Origin: Albugo candida
Taxonomy: Eukaryota > Oomycota > Peronosporomycetes > Albuginales
DNA length: 64,000 nucleotides
Assembly (NCBI GenBank): GCA_040437565.1
Contig: JBDOQK010000056.1
Location: 167,298 to 231,297 of the forward strand
Direction of reading: 5' to 3'
Each line of letters starts with the position of its first letter. Positions within the stretch are counted from its first letter, which is position 1. Under the pieces are notes generated by a model. It saw only the letters and a program-made list of their open reading frames with translations, did no database searches and was not told the DNA's origin. Shown piece after piece: positions 10,449 to 22,438 of this stretch. The position numbers were made by a program, and so were the translations under genes.

Positions 10449-10921
10449 TTATTTGAAGTGTCGAATCGGATTTATGTTTTGTGCTTTTGCGTATTCTTTT
10501 GAAGCCTCCGTCCACTCAGCGCTGGTTGTTTTTGGAGACTTTGGAATACTTCCGCCAAAATCCTCGCCTGATCATAGAATTTCGTTAGTTACTAGCGTAG
10601 CTTGAATCGTAGAGGGCGTGACTCACCTGAGTAACGTTGTAATGTGAATAACACAGTCGAGAGACCGATTCCTGCCCCTACGCCCACGACAATCGCCTGA
10701 TTTGTTGGCAAAGATGCGAGTAGTTTATGCAGCCNNNNNNNNNNNNNNNNNNNNNNNNNNNNNNNNNNNNNNNNNNNNNNNNNNNNNNNNNNNNNNNNNN
10801 NNNNNNNNNNNNNNNNNNNNNNNNNNNNNNNNNNTATATCGACTAACGTGTTTTTTCTGACGTGAATGGTGCGTTGGATTTCCAAGCCAGCGCGAGTTTT
10901 GCATGGTAGCGGGTACCACAA
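10449..10921 (-). CDS. Small single-pass membrane protein, 5' part interrupted by a gap
   Basis: The last exon is 10567..10449 and the preceding exon starts in gap 10735-10834 and ends at 10627; the 59-bp intron has GTGAGT and CAG ends. The readable C-terminal part has one glycine-rich hydrophobic helix (TNQAIVVGVGAGIGLSTVLF) and then a polar tail ending in AKAQNINPIRHFK. Right of the gap a basic, arginine-containing stretch could be a mitochondrial presequence, but the gap size is unknown, so frame and true start are open. The layout (basic leader, one helix, short tail) recalls small accessory subunits of inner-membrane complexes. I do not recognise the family. Confidence 0.5.
10735..10834. 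other. Assembly gap, 100 N, flanks not duplicated
   Basis: The gap interrupts the small membrane-protein gene. No shared sequence is seen between the two flanks, so real sequence is probably missing. Confidence 0.9.
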
Positions 10922-11237
10922 TGCGAAAACGGTGATGGATTGCTTCTACCGGGATAAGCGGGACAGAGTCAGATAACATCGACATCCAAATGCTTTTCAG
11001 GCATTGGAAATATATCTTTACATTATAAGTCACCGTTTATGCCTTTATCAGCGCCCATAACATAAAAAAGAGGCCGTATGATGACACGGAAGTGTTTCAT
11101 TCGACATATATCTGCAACTTAGTAACCAAACACAACACTTCTTTCGTTAGCTATGTGTCACAATCTCGAAAAAAATTTGGATCTTTGAAATCTGACTTGT
11201 CTTCTTAGTAAATTATTACATCAAACGTTGATTCCTA

Positions 11238-14100
11238 CTACTGGAAACCATCGCTTTGGTGGATACTCAGCATCATTTCCAGGCCTCTCAGAGATCGAAT
11301 TTGATCTTTCACCTGCGAGCTATGCTGACATAACTTGGCGAGTAAGACTGCGACATTTTTTCTGGCGAGGCCATTGGAAAGAAGCTGTAGTATTTTGACA
11401 AGAATTTCAAGATTGAATGGTTTCGACAGGGCGGAAAGAATCGTTTGCGATGTCTCTGTGTGTGTTACCAGTGTGATCACTACGGCTAAGATGTTTCCGA
11501 TTAGCCTTTCAGAAGTAGCATTGGATTTGCCTTCGAGACCGCTCTTCTTGTCCACATAATAATGAAGCACCGAAACGATAGATGGAACGATCTCCTTATA
11601 ACAGAGAAGTCTTGCACACAAACTGCTCTGTTGTTTGATTATCCATCCAATGTGACACCATACCTGAGAAAACAGTTGCAAGACAGCTCCATCATAATTC
11701 GCATCGTTGGATTTTATGCAGGAAGAAAGGTGTCGATGTAGCTGTACAAGCGGACCAAGCATTTGAAAGCACATGTCATCGTACCCGTCATAGCCCTTGG
11801 CACACTGATGATGGCGGCAGAGGATGCTGACACAGTAACCGATCAAAGTTGCATGATTCAGTACCCAATCCAATTCATTTGCGAGAGAAAGTTTTATTAT
11901 TTGTGTCACTGGTACCGTGCCCCTTGCGTTCATCAGAACCTTACGGCAATACGAGTCATCTTGGAAAGTGAGGTTGATTAATGTTGCAAAAACGCGCTCC
12001 AAAAGGGTACTCCATCCGATCTTATTCATGCAGCTTGTCGCAATTGTGGCGCCTGCACTTGCCGTTTCCACCAATTGTGTAACCAGTACTCTGTTTTCTT
12101 CTACTTGTTGGCTTAGTCGGGTTTGGATATACGAATTGGTCGTCAAATTCACCAGAAACCCCAGCAGATCCAGCATCGTATTGGTCGTTGATGTCACTGT
12201 AGAAATTCTGTCTGCGATGTATGCACCAGCAGCATAGATCGCGGTCATATATATCGATTCTGGTAATCCCACAAACGCCTGGATTCCTTGTGCTGAATCG
12301 CTCACAGTGAAGCAAAGACTACAAATGTAATGGAATGACCGCGGCTTACTATTGTCAAGTAGGAAGAGAAAGCTTGTTAAAACTTGTGGGGATCGTATGA
12401 CGTGTTTTTTCCACGATTGAAGCGTGATCGTTGTATCGAGAAAGCAGAGTGCGGATTCGAGTACATCTTTTTTGGTGCAATTTTCTCTGCTCCAAGACAC
12501 TATAGCATCGTTGATTGCTTCTGGAAGGCACGCTTGCTGGAAAATGATTAGTTGATTTCGTGGAGATTGACGACAGCAAGCTTCTAGGATTTTAAAGCTT
12601 GATGAAATGATTTTCGCTTGCCTTTCCAGGCCGACTATTTGGTTGATTGAAAGACATCGATCATGTGCTTGCAAGTGGCTGACCAGAATTTGACAGAATT
12701 GAGGCAGATTATTGCTTGTACGAAACCACAAACGTGCATCCGTATCACGAGACAATATCGTCGCTATAAGCTCGTAACCTTCTGTAAGATCGATCTCATT
12801 ATCCGGTGCGTCTCGGATCAGCTTCAAAAGGCTTCTTAGTCTCAAAATGGCCGAGCCCCTGGCAGCTTGCAAGTTGATCAGTGTATCAGCAGTTGAATCT
12901 TCGACAGTATCACTCTCGTTGAGATTATATTTTTTCACGAGTTTGGCATGCAAAAGGGTGTCCTCATACTCACCAACAATGCTCGAGTATTGCTCCAGTA
13001 AGTCTGGATTACTTTTCTCAATACGAACAGCAATCTTAAGATCATCGACGGCTTCCTGCAGACGATTTTGTTTGTACTTTGCAGCTGCACGGCGTGAAAG
13101 TGCTTTGACATGTTGCGGATCGATGAAAATTGCCCGAGAGCTAAACTCGATAGAATCGTCCATTTGATCAAGTCGGAAGTGGCATAACGCAACGTTGAAG
13201 AGGATGGCAGCTATGAAAGGAGTCTCACGTATTGCTTTCATATACATATCGATAGCCTGTTCATATTGCTTGCGTTTATAGAACGCATTGCCCTCAGCTT
13301 TCCACTCTATGTGCATAAAGTGAGATGTTGATCTCGATATTGAGAATATTAAACGTACTTTGGGAACTCTTTTGTTTTTCACGCTCTGATTTCTGGCGTT
13401 TATTCAAGTCTTTTTTGAACTGGTCACAAAATTGTGAATTATTACGCTCGAATGCCTCATTTTCCAGCTTTGTACGACAGTCTTCTTTCTCCTTTTCTTC
13501 CTCCATACTTGCTGGGTCATGTGGCTTCCAGTGATCCCATATTGAGTAATCGTTTGCGTCCTTTTCTTTGTAGGAACATACGATGCGATTCTTATCGTGT
13601 TCTCTTTCAAGACCTTCACCTTCCTCCACAGAGCCACTTGCTCGCAGTCTGGCTCGGTTCCACCAAATCTCTTTCTCTTCCGCTTTCATTTTCTCTTTTC
13701 CTTCATGCTGAAAAGTAGTTAGAAGGATACAGAACGGCAGAGCATGTCATAGAGCTGGATACCTCTCGCTTCTTTCGTTCGAATTCTTTCCGCTTACGCT
13801 CCTCTTCGTCTCGTTCTTGCTGCTCAGGAGTCTTGTACCCTGGAATCTAGTAGGTTTTGTCTTACATAATGCTCAAAGATGACTTCAACATACCTTGCAA
13901 TTTGCTGGGTCAAAAGTTCCATTCTTAATCTCTTTCATCGCTAATGCAACCTACGCGATAAAGCTCTGTATCCGATGCAGAAATAGTTGCATACTCAAAT
14001 CAATGGCTCTCACCGCATCTACTTTGTTGAGAAACAAATCGACTTCATCGTCCGAAACACATTTTGGACGCGTCATTTCTAAAGCTTTTTGCGGATCCAT
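11238..14100 (-). CDS. TTC12-like TPR/armadillo protein, dynein-arm assembly factor
   Basis: Five exons: 14100..14014, 13950..13894, 13846..13763, 13707..13359 and 13306..11238, giving 881 residues; all introns are 46-64 bp. The N-terminus (MDPQKALEMTRPKCVSDDEV, then DLFLNKVDAV) is followed by a highly charged K/E/R region (residues about 50-190). Three TPR units follow, starting WKAEGNAFYKRKQYEQAIDM. The rest is a long helical armadillo-like part ending in VAVLLAKLCQHSSQVKDQIR and LRGLEMML, which matches the C-terminus of animal TTC12. TTC12 is needed in the cytoplasm to pre-assemble axonemal dynein arms, a sensible function for a zoosporic organism. Length exceeds human TTC12 (705) because of the charged insert. 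Only 76 bp separate its start from the divergent DUF501 gene. Confidence 0.7.
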
Positions 14101-14176
14101 TTTTGTGTCCTTTTAAGATCGCTTTATAGTACGCGTTATCGAAATACCGGTAATATACGGTATCTTGCTGCTTTTA

Positions 14177-14767
14177 ATGGATCAAACGCGTCATGAAGGG
14201 CTTGCTTGTCAAGTAAATGAGGATGATGCAAGGGATATTTTGGAGCAACTAGGCTATATTCCGAACAATTTGGTACGAGTCGCTAGTTACACATCTAAAG
14301 CAGATGATCACAAGGTCGCAGTGGTATTATTATATCCTCTAAAGAGTGATTTGAAAGCATACAAAGCAAAGCAACGAACAGCTATCGAGCCCTTCCCGAC
14401 AATTTACTGGCTTGTCTCTAAAGATTTGAAAGCCCGAGTATCTTTACTGGAGAGCCAAGGCAAACTTCAGGAAATTCAGCAAAGATTGAAACTCAGCATA
14501 GAAGCGCTCGCGTCTATAAAGTCGAGCCATGAGCAATATGCCTCGATGCGGTGGAATATGCTGACGGAAAACGATAAGTTTCTGGTCGAGAAAATGAAAT
14601 GGAGGTATCCATTACAGAACGTAGGTATCGGTGGCATCCAAGACTTTACGTATGTCAAGTGTCTTCACGTGCATTACGCTCACTATTTGGGATCAAACGG
14701 AAAAGAAAACATCATCGGACACTGGGTCCAAGAGCTTTTGGATGGCCAACTCTCATCTGACTTTTAG
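14177..14767 (+). CDS. DUF501 domain protein
   Basis: The 196-residue product matches DUF501, a family common in bacteria and also found in some eukaryotes, of unknown biochemical function. Seen: PFPTIYWLVSKDLKARVSLL in the middle and GIGGIQDFTYVKCLHVHYAH near the end, the family's hallmark block with conserved Cys and His, followed by NIIGHWVQELL. The start is ATG 14177; upstream in-frame TTG/CTG codons are not needed. No signal peptide or membrane helix is seen. It shares a 76-bp divergent promoter region with the TTC12-like gene, and the CABIN1-like gene starts 55 bp past its stop. Confidence 0.8.
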   Translation: MDQTRHEGLACQVNEDDARDILEQLGYIPNNLVRVASYTSKADDHKVAVVLLYPLKSDLKAYKAKQRTAIEPFPTIYWLVSKDLKARVSLLESQGKLQEIQQRLKLSIEALASIKSSHEQYASMRWNMLTENDKFLVEKMKWRYPLQNVGIGGIQDFTYVKCLHVHYAHYLGSNGKENIIGHWVQELLDGQLSSDF

Positions 14768-14822
14768 ACTTGCTGATTGGGTATATATGAACCAATCATC
14801 TGTACGATTTGGCTAGCCTCTG

Positions 14823-17800
14823 ATGGCGAATTGGACAGCGCTTAATTCCGACTTAATTGATGTCAATGTACTCGAACAGAAAGAAACCAAAGAAGCACAA
14901 GAATCGAGACATAAAGAGCTTTATGAGAAAGCTCTCCGCCTACAGAAAGAACAGGTAGCAAATTCTCGTTTTTTAGAGTAATAAAGAGAATTAATGTATT
15001 ATACGCAGCCAATGCGAGCGAAAGAAATCTATTACAACCTTTTGTCGGTAAGCTATCAATTCTCTCAGTGGTATCAAATGCTCACGTAAAAGTGCAGGAA
15101 TGCCAACTCCAAGATCATCTTGCCTATTTATGTAATAAAAACCTAGCTTCATTAGCATTCGAAAACAACCAGTATCCGATATCTCTGAAACTTTATGCAA
15201 GTGCTCTGAAATATGATACTACCGATGTTCTCATTTGGTACCACATGGGACAATGTGCCATGGAAAACGGAGAGTAAGTTAATAAAAAGGTATTTATCAA
15301 TTTATACAGGCAATTAATTGCATTCCATCTTCCTCAGTTTATGGCTCGCTCGGCATCTTTTGGAACAAGGAGTCCACCAAGACCATACATTCTGGCCGAT
15401 ATTACAGCAATTATGCAAAGTTTTGTATCTGATTGGAGATACTTTTGTGTATAATCACATTGCGTCGTATTTGCTTTCGTATGACACAACCAACCCATTC
15501 CTCCGTTTGATGAACCAGAAATTGATCGAGAAGAGCCGACGGACGTCCTTGTCACAAGACGTAGCGATACTTGAGCCATATGAAGCGACCCAAAGGCCAA
15601 CGAGTAACCACTCCGGAAGATTGAAACTCGCGCAAGACGACCTCACTCACTATGAAGCGATTTGGCAAACCCGAAAGAGAAGACGAACAACTCCTTCTCA
15701 AAAATCGCAAAATACTCTAACCGCTCCGTTTCAAACGTATACGCTCACTCACTTGTCGTGGAAGTCGCTCGGAGTAGCTTTATTAGAAGCCTTGAACGAT
15801 CTTTTGAGTCTAAAAGAAGAAGAAATGTGGACATCATACTCAATTCGTCAAGAAACCATTCAAATTTCCTGGGATATCGCTGATCCACCCGAGAAAAGGA
15901 TCACTGCGGACTCGGAGGCGGAGAATAACGTTCAATTCAAACCAGCTGATTGTCCTTTACCCGAAATTGTTCTTCGCCCAGCAGAGTCGATAGAAACCAA
16001 TCAAGTCGACTCATTACTCCTTCCTGAACGTCGAAAATCCCGAAGGCATCAAGATCGATTGCGTGAAGAGCATCAGGCCGCCATAAAAACTGCGAGAGAA
16101 AAAGACATTGCATTCCAACTCGGGAAATTCATTGGCGTTGACAACTTGTTTGTCGAGGAAACGTGCACAAAGACCACAGAGAACAATTGTTTCGCTTATT
16201 GGAAGCAATATACCGACTCGCTGACAATCACACACAAAAACGAGCAATTTCGGCTTTGTCTTCGAGATGAGACAGAAATTCAGTGCCGCTGCTTCACTGT
16301 CGAAAAATGCGACACGGAGAATAAAATTCCAATTCCGACGCTCACAAATTCCGAACAACGAAACGAAATCAACAGCAAACACGTTATTGAATTTCTCAAT
16401 CGAATAGGTCGAAATCTCTCAACAAAAAGAGCAGAGGTCAACATTCTGCAAGCAATTTTCGAATATCTCATTGCTTGTGGAGAATTTGCGCACACGAAAC
16501 TCGAGTCAGACTTTGACGCAACTCCTTCCTTTCGTGACATTTGCATTTGGAACTACTCGCTACTCAATATTTGCCTTCACGGAAAGCCGTCGGATCCAAA
16601 GCCAACGTACCGCATATCGGTCGAGTTTGCCACCAACACGGACGATTGTCATGCGTTCTCTCTGCCTTTCCACGCCAAAGTATTCTCCCTCGAGCTTGAG
16701 ATCGATCGGTATCTGGAGACATCAAAATCACTCTCTCGAAAACGCATCCGACCGAATCATTTGATTGCACAGACGCAAGCACTTGTCGTGGAGTATTGTC
16801 TGAAAGGAAAAGACTCCAACACACTCGTTCGTCTATTTTGGCTGCTGGGCAGTCTCTACGAGAGCGTGGAAAGCTGGGAAGAAAGCACCCATTACTTCTC
16901 TCAGTGTCTCACGACGTTAGCTGAGAAAGAATGTATACTGAGACTTCCACATCGCTCTTTGAATCCTGTCATTTCAATCAAAACTCTTGGCGAAAAACTA
17001 CAGGCAATGGCGTTCACCACGCAATACGCTCATGCGAAAGTATGCTTTTCCAATCGCCAATATGCTCACGTAATCGAATGTCTCCAGAGATACTTTTTCC
17101 CAGCAAATGCTCAACCACAATGGGACAATATCTTGGGCTCGGATGGTCGTCAACCGCTGCGATTGTTTTGGACGTGTGTTCGGCATTCCAGCGACACGGA
17201 GACTCAGCAATCAATGCTCAGTACGCTTCTATTTCAGCTCATTCGATTCATTTTCAACGCTTTGCAAAACGAGCGTTCAATGGAGGAATTTGGACGCGCG
17301 TTCGATGCGATCGAATGGCTGCTTCAAATCGCTTCCAAAAGCAAATGTGCGTACAAACAAACAGACGAACGCAACATTTTGGAAACGTGCTGTGTGAAAA
17401 TGATCGAATCTCTCGCAATTTTACTCCTTTCAAATCCTTCCAAAGCGTTTAAGCGAATTTGTAGCATTCTTTCCAAAGCTCAAACGACCGAATCGATGGA
17501 ACGTGTGAGAAAACTCGCGTATCAAACTTTCTGTCGCGTTCGAAAAGAGACATTCGCGTTGGATAGCTTTGTTTCCAGCGTCAGTCCGCCCCAAGGAACA
17601 GAGTTGATCGCCTCCTACGACCGCCACAAAGAAGAACTGATGCTTCAAGTCCTCGAGGTCTTCAATGAGATCACGATCGTTCTCATGGAGCGAGGAATAC
17701 CGCCATCGAATCCACCTTCCAACATATTTCTACTCGAATGCTGCAGACTTCTCAAGGAAGAAGAACGGAAATTAGCGTTACATGGAGAAAAAACGGCGTC

Positions 17801-20636
17801 GTTATTCCTTCAGGCTGCGATCGCATTCGTTTTATTGCAATATATAAATCTCTGTGCTCAACAGTTTGCATCGGCAATTCATTTCATCGATTCCATCGCA
17901 TTTCTGCACGAGAAACTCGCAGGATACACGCAATGTTGCATTCCAAACACCGCACCATTCTCACAGCCAAATACTCGATCGTTTGCCAGTGTGAGTCTCC
18001 AACTGCTGGAGAAAATGCCGTGGAGATTAGAGTCAGAGGTTCCGTCTGGAAGTCGTATGGATCCCCACGATAAGCTTCTGGAAGCAGTAATGGCACAATG
18101 TTTTCGATGTTTATACGACGTACAATTACTCCCGAATTTGGACGATCATCACACCAAACGCGAGCTCACTGAATTGGATCTCAATGATGTCTTTCGTGTC
18201 TCCCAATTTGCCTTTCGGATACTGCTGACATACCCTCCAAAATCGACGTCGCAAAAGCGTGAGAATACCAAGTTATTAAATGCTGTGCGAGACGCATTGA
18301 TGGCGAATTCTCCGCCTTTGGACGATCATACGCTCGTGTCCATATGTAAGATCGCGAAGGCGTCGACGCTCTGCCTCGAGCGTTCTGGAAGAGAAGCTGT
18401 GTGGACATACTTGGAGTTGGATGGCTTTGGAGCGTTAGTATCGCCCACCGACGCGTTGTGGAAGACAGCGGTGCATACGGTCGATGCGATTCGCTCGGAA
18501 GCGGTCGATGAGAAGCAGAGCAAAAGTGTATGGTTCTTGAGCCATTTATGGTATCTCATGGGTGAAAATGATACGATTCCACGCCGAACGCGCGGATCAG
18601 CGACTGATTTACGCGATTTACACACATTGGAAAGCCGAATGAAGTGCCGGCTTTCATACTTTCTGACAGATGTGTTGCATTTCCATCCGGAAAGAAGAGC
18701 TTCGTGGGTGGAGATTTCCCGCTTGGCTCGAGATTTGTACCTCGCTGTGATGGACACAATGCTTATCTTTTTTGGACGACATACGACATTGAACGTTCTC
18801 CAAGCGCTTTGGCAACGAGCAGTGACGGAAAAGGATGTCATATCGATTGCAAATTTGCATGAAAAAGTGCTTCAATTTGATATTTCGCAAGCGTTCGATC
18901 GATGGAATCGCATCCAATCGGAGACATTGCAGTCACGCGACCACGCGTTCTCTTTAGAGAAACACATTGGACGATGCTGTCTCCTGTTAGCGGAACTCGC
19001 ATGGCGGAGCTGTACGCTGGCGGCAGCATTAGGCGATCCAATGAGATCAGTAAAGTCGTTACTCGATGTGGAACCTCGTCATACGACTTTGGAAATGACC
19101 ATTGAGTGTCTCGAGGAAGCAGGCTTACTTCTGTACGGTTTGGTGCAAGACACAGCGCTCGACGCACCTTTGGTCTGTGAGAATGTACCGCATCGAAAAC
19201 ACGAAAGACTTCCGATGCAATTAGTGCGTCAGGCGCTTTGGATGATGGAATTCGCACTGCAAATGAACAATCTTCGAAGTATGCATTTACGCCAAAGTCG
19301 CAATGATATAAGTATCGACGCATTTGCATATGAAATGACATTCCGACTCGAGTACATTGCTGGAAAACTCGCAAAAAAACTATGGAAATGGCAATGTAGT
19401 AGCGATGTCACGCAAACGCAGCGCATCTTGCGTTATTGGGTCCATGCAGACGGAGCTCGGGTCCTTGGGAAATTGGAACAACACGGCTATGGGCTCCTGC
19501 ATGCGTTCTACGCAATTCAGTCGTTCCGACTCCAATTACTGCTTTCGTATCCCAACGACCTGAAGCAATTGCACGTCGTATTGACGCATTCTTACGCATC
19601 GGAAGCGTCCGAGTATCAAGTCGTGAAATCCATCAGACAGCCCGAGTCCACAGACCTCGAAGACTTGACGCTCGAGACAATTGCGCGTCAACCGCTTGAA
19701 TTATATTCTGCCGAAATGATCGGTAAGATTCGAGCCTTTGCGTTCCTCAACATTTTGGACGCGCTAGAATACGTCTGTACGCAAGATCGATACTTCCATT
19801 CGGCTCATTACACAATGGCGAAAGCATATCATTACGCACTTTTATTCTCCGGTTTCCTTGTGATGAAATGTCCCGGACGCATGGACACCAATACGTCGGC
19901 AAAGAACGCATTGTCGGAGAAAGATTTGCGGTATTTCATCCGCACGCTCGAAAATCGATCGAGAAGACATTCCGAAGCGATTCGAGAGCCTGTGGCTTCT
20001 CAGGTACAGCTGCTGGGTCTAAGTAACGCGCTCGACTGCATGGCGTCTTTGTTTGATAAGAAACGATCTCAGGTCGTTGCTGTGTGGTTTACGGAATCCA
20101 TCGCACCGATCAAAAAGTTTGACGGACTCAATCAGCGCCAAGCAAAGTACGACGGCTATCGACTTCGATATTGGGCCTTTTACCTCCATCTTTTACAGCA
20201 GCACGACGCGTATGGACGACTGAATGAGCTGACAATGTGGGCGTCTGCGTGTAAGGAACAACACGATGTGGTCGGATTCATGCTGGAAAGCGTCCTCCAC
20301 GCTCGAGCGGATGTGTTGGAGAAGCGATTTGAACAAGAGTCCTGCGATTTCGATCGGACGAAAGCGCTTAGTAAAGTGTACGGCTTTTACGTCGACGTAT
20401 CTCTCTCTCTCCATCGAATCGAACGTACGTCGAAAATGCGCTTGAAAGAACGCTCCGAAAAACTTCTCATCCGTCACACACAATTTGTGTGTCCGTCGAC
20501 AGACAAAATGACATCACACGAGTGGAAAGAGATCGTTTGTATCGCACGACAGAAATGTGAGGCGCTTTGGCCCGAGCGTACGGGGAAATCCAAGCACGTA
20601 AAGCCTCGTGTCAAAGCTCAAGACGGAGGCTATTGA
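14823..20636 (+). CDS. CABIN1/HIR3-like subunit of the HIR histone chaperone complex
   Basis: Four exons: 14823..14954, 15009..15047, 15098..15273 and 15338..20636, giving 1881 residues. The small first exons restore the conserved start: TKEAQESRHKELYEKALRLQ, a TPR-like hairpin, and YDTTDVLIWYHMGQCAMENG. After the last splice LWLARHLLEQG and HTFWPILQQLCKVLYLIGDT follow, matching the CABIN1 N-terminus in order and spacing. A KRRRTTPSQ basic patch and ERRKSRRHQDRLREEHQAA occur where CABIN1 has its nuclear basic region. The large remainder is alpha-helical repeat. In animals and yeast this scaffold holds HIRA and UBN1 for replication-independent H3.3-H4 deposition. Identity rests on the N-terminal third; the C-terminal 1000 residues are too diverged to match by eye. 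Confidence 0.7.
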
Positions 20637-20712
20637 CGGATGTCTATATAAAGAATCTATTCAGATAAGGCTCCGAGAACCCCGCTGACGTCCTGGAAGA
20701 TGTGATACGCGT

Positions 20713-21963
20713 ATGGCTCTCACAATCGGTTTCTCGCCTTTCACGACCCTCATGACGTTCCAAGAAGCGATCGAATTCCTACCCGGACGTTTGTGGTATG
20801 CTTCACTCAAGCAAACGCCAATGCCAACGAGCGGCGTGCACTATTTTTCAATCGATCAGGAATTAGTGTATTGGAATTTTTATTTAGACTTTGGGCCTTT
20901 GAATTTGGGGCAAACATTTGTGTTCTCTGAAATGGTAAATGAGAAATTGAAAAATGCCGCAAAAAAAAACGAGAAACTCGTGTTTTATTCGTCGACAAAA
21001 GGACAACAGCGGGCGAATGCAGTTTGCATTTTGGGGTGCTGGGGAGTTTTATATCAGCAGATGACTGCAGAAAAGGCCTTTGAACCGTTCCGCTCGATGC
21101 GATTCCCATCGTTCCACGATGCAACGCCATCGGTCTGTCAATTCAATTTATCGATTTTAGACTGTCTCCAAGGCCTCGAAAAAGCGATTCAGAGGCGATA
21201 TGTGTCGATACAAACGTTTCAATTACGCGAGTATCAGCATTATGAACAAGTGGAGAATGGTGATCTCACGTGGGTGTCTCCGAAATTCATCGCATTTGCT
21301 GGGCCTCATCAGCAGTACAGTCGGACGCCGCAGGGTCATGTGACGCTCACACCGGAACAGTACATTCCTTATTTTAAAGCGAAGAACGTGACGCTTGTTG
21401 TACGACTGAATGAGAAGCAGTACGATCAGAATCGATTTATCAGCGCTGGAATCGAGCATTTGGATCTCATCTACCCGGACGGGACGAATGCACCGATACC
21501 GATCCTTCTCAAGTTTATTGAAGCTTGTGAGAAGACCAGTGGAGCCGTCGCTGTTCATTGTAAAGCCGGGCTTGGACGCACGGGTACTTGCATTGGAGCT
21601 TACATGATGAAACACGATTTGTTCACAGCCCACCAACTCATCGGCTGGCTACGTCTGTGTCGACCTGGAAGTGTCATTGGACCACAACAGCAGTTTCTCG
21701 AGTCGATCCAGTCCGTCATGTGGGCTTCCCATCCGTCCACCAACTCGTGTCTTCCAGGACCGATCAAAAGTGTGCAGCCAAAGCTTGCAGCTCTTCGACC
21801 TGTCGTCGTTCAACCGGTGAATGGAACCGCGGGTCTTTTGTCTCGTCGCGCTCCTGGGAAGATCTACTCATCCATGGGCGCTTTTGATCGGACACAGGGC
21901 GCAAAACTGAATGATCAAAAGCTTTTACGACGGCTTTCAGTGACAAAAGGTCCAATACATTAA
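20713..21963 (+). CDS. CDC14: Dual-specificity phosphatase CDC14
   Basis: CDC14 removes proline-directed phosphates added by Cdk1 and in oomycetes has been linked to sporulation and flagellar basal bodies (family knowledge). The 416-residue protein has the CDC14 N-terminal domain (FLPGRLWYASL, YFSIDQELVYWNFYLDFGPL) and the catalytic loop HCKAGLGRTGTCIG (Cys about residue 283). The block RPGSVIGPQQQFLES, a CDC14 signature, follows. The C-terminal tail is short. The start is the first ATG, 20713. It lies 76 bp after the CABIN1-like stop and converges on the LC8 gene, whose stop is only 6 bp away. Confidence 0.95.
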   Translation: MALTIGFSPFTTLMTFQEAIEFLPGRLWYASLKQTPMPTSGVHYFSIDQELVYWNFYLDFGPLNLGQTFVFSEMVNEKLKNAAKKNEKLVFYSSTKGQQRANAVCILGCWGVLYQQMTAEKAFEPFRSMRFPSFHDATPSVCQFNLSILDCLQGLEKAIQRRYVSIQTFQLREYQHYEQVENGDLTWVSPKFIAFAGPHQQYSRTPQGHVTLTPEQYIPYFKAKNVTLVVRLNEKQYDQNRFISAGIEHLDLIYPDGTNAPIPILLKFIEACEKTSGAVAVHCKAGLGRTGTCIGAYMMKHDLFTAHQLIGWLRLCRPGSVIGPQQQFLESIQSVMWASHPSTNSCLPGPIKSVQPKLAALRPVVVQPVNGTAGLLSRRAPGKIYSSMGAFDRTQGAKLNDQKLLRRLSVTKGPIH

Positions 21964-21969
21964 GTGTTT

Positions 21970-22309
21970 TTAGGTCTTCCACAAAAGAATGGAAACACCA
22001 AAAGTGACACTAAAATAAACGTACGTTTTGATTTCATGCGTGACAAATGCTCCAAACGAGTTGCCCACAATGCAATTCCATCCTCTACCATACTCCTTAT
22101 CCATATGACGACGAATAAAGTCGGCAATGCTTGAAAAGGTCTTCCCGGCCTGCAAGAGATAGTAAGGTAACTAAAAGACCCGGTCATTGATTACGCACCG
22201 TGATTTGCAGCTGGAAGGCATCCTTAGCAAGTGCTGTCACCTTCTCCAGCATCGGCTCCGTCATATCCTCAGCATACACGACTGTTTTGGACGATACTTT
22301 GCCTCTCAT
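21970..22309 (-). CDS. LC8-type dynein light chain (DYNLL)
   Basis: LC8 is a small homodimeric hub of dynein and of many non-motor complexes. Exon 1 is 22309..22199 and exon 2 is 22149..21970; the 50-bp intron starts GTGCG and ends GCAG. The product has 96 residues, close to the family norm of about 89. Exon 1 gives KTVVYAEDMTEPMLEKVTAL; exon 2 gives FIRRHMDKEYGRGWNCIVGN and SFGAFVTHEIKTYVYF, the beta-strand that pairs with client peptides (human: NFGSYVTHETKHFIYF). It converges with CDC14 and is divergent from the NmrA-like gene (129 bp apart). Whether it serves cytoplasmic or axonemal dynein cannot be told from sequence. Confidence 0.93.
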
Positions 22310-22438
22310 TGAAGTTTGAAGTCGAATGACCTTTCAAGATCCAATTTTTGTGACAATTAATGGGACATTTTTCCCACAACTTGTCGTTCTCTTTGGCATT
22401 GATTTTCAAACTTGCTGCAGACTCTCATTTAGAAGGAA

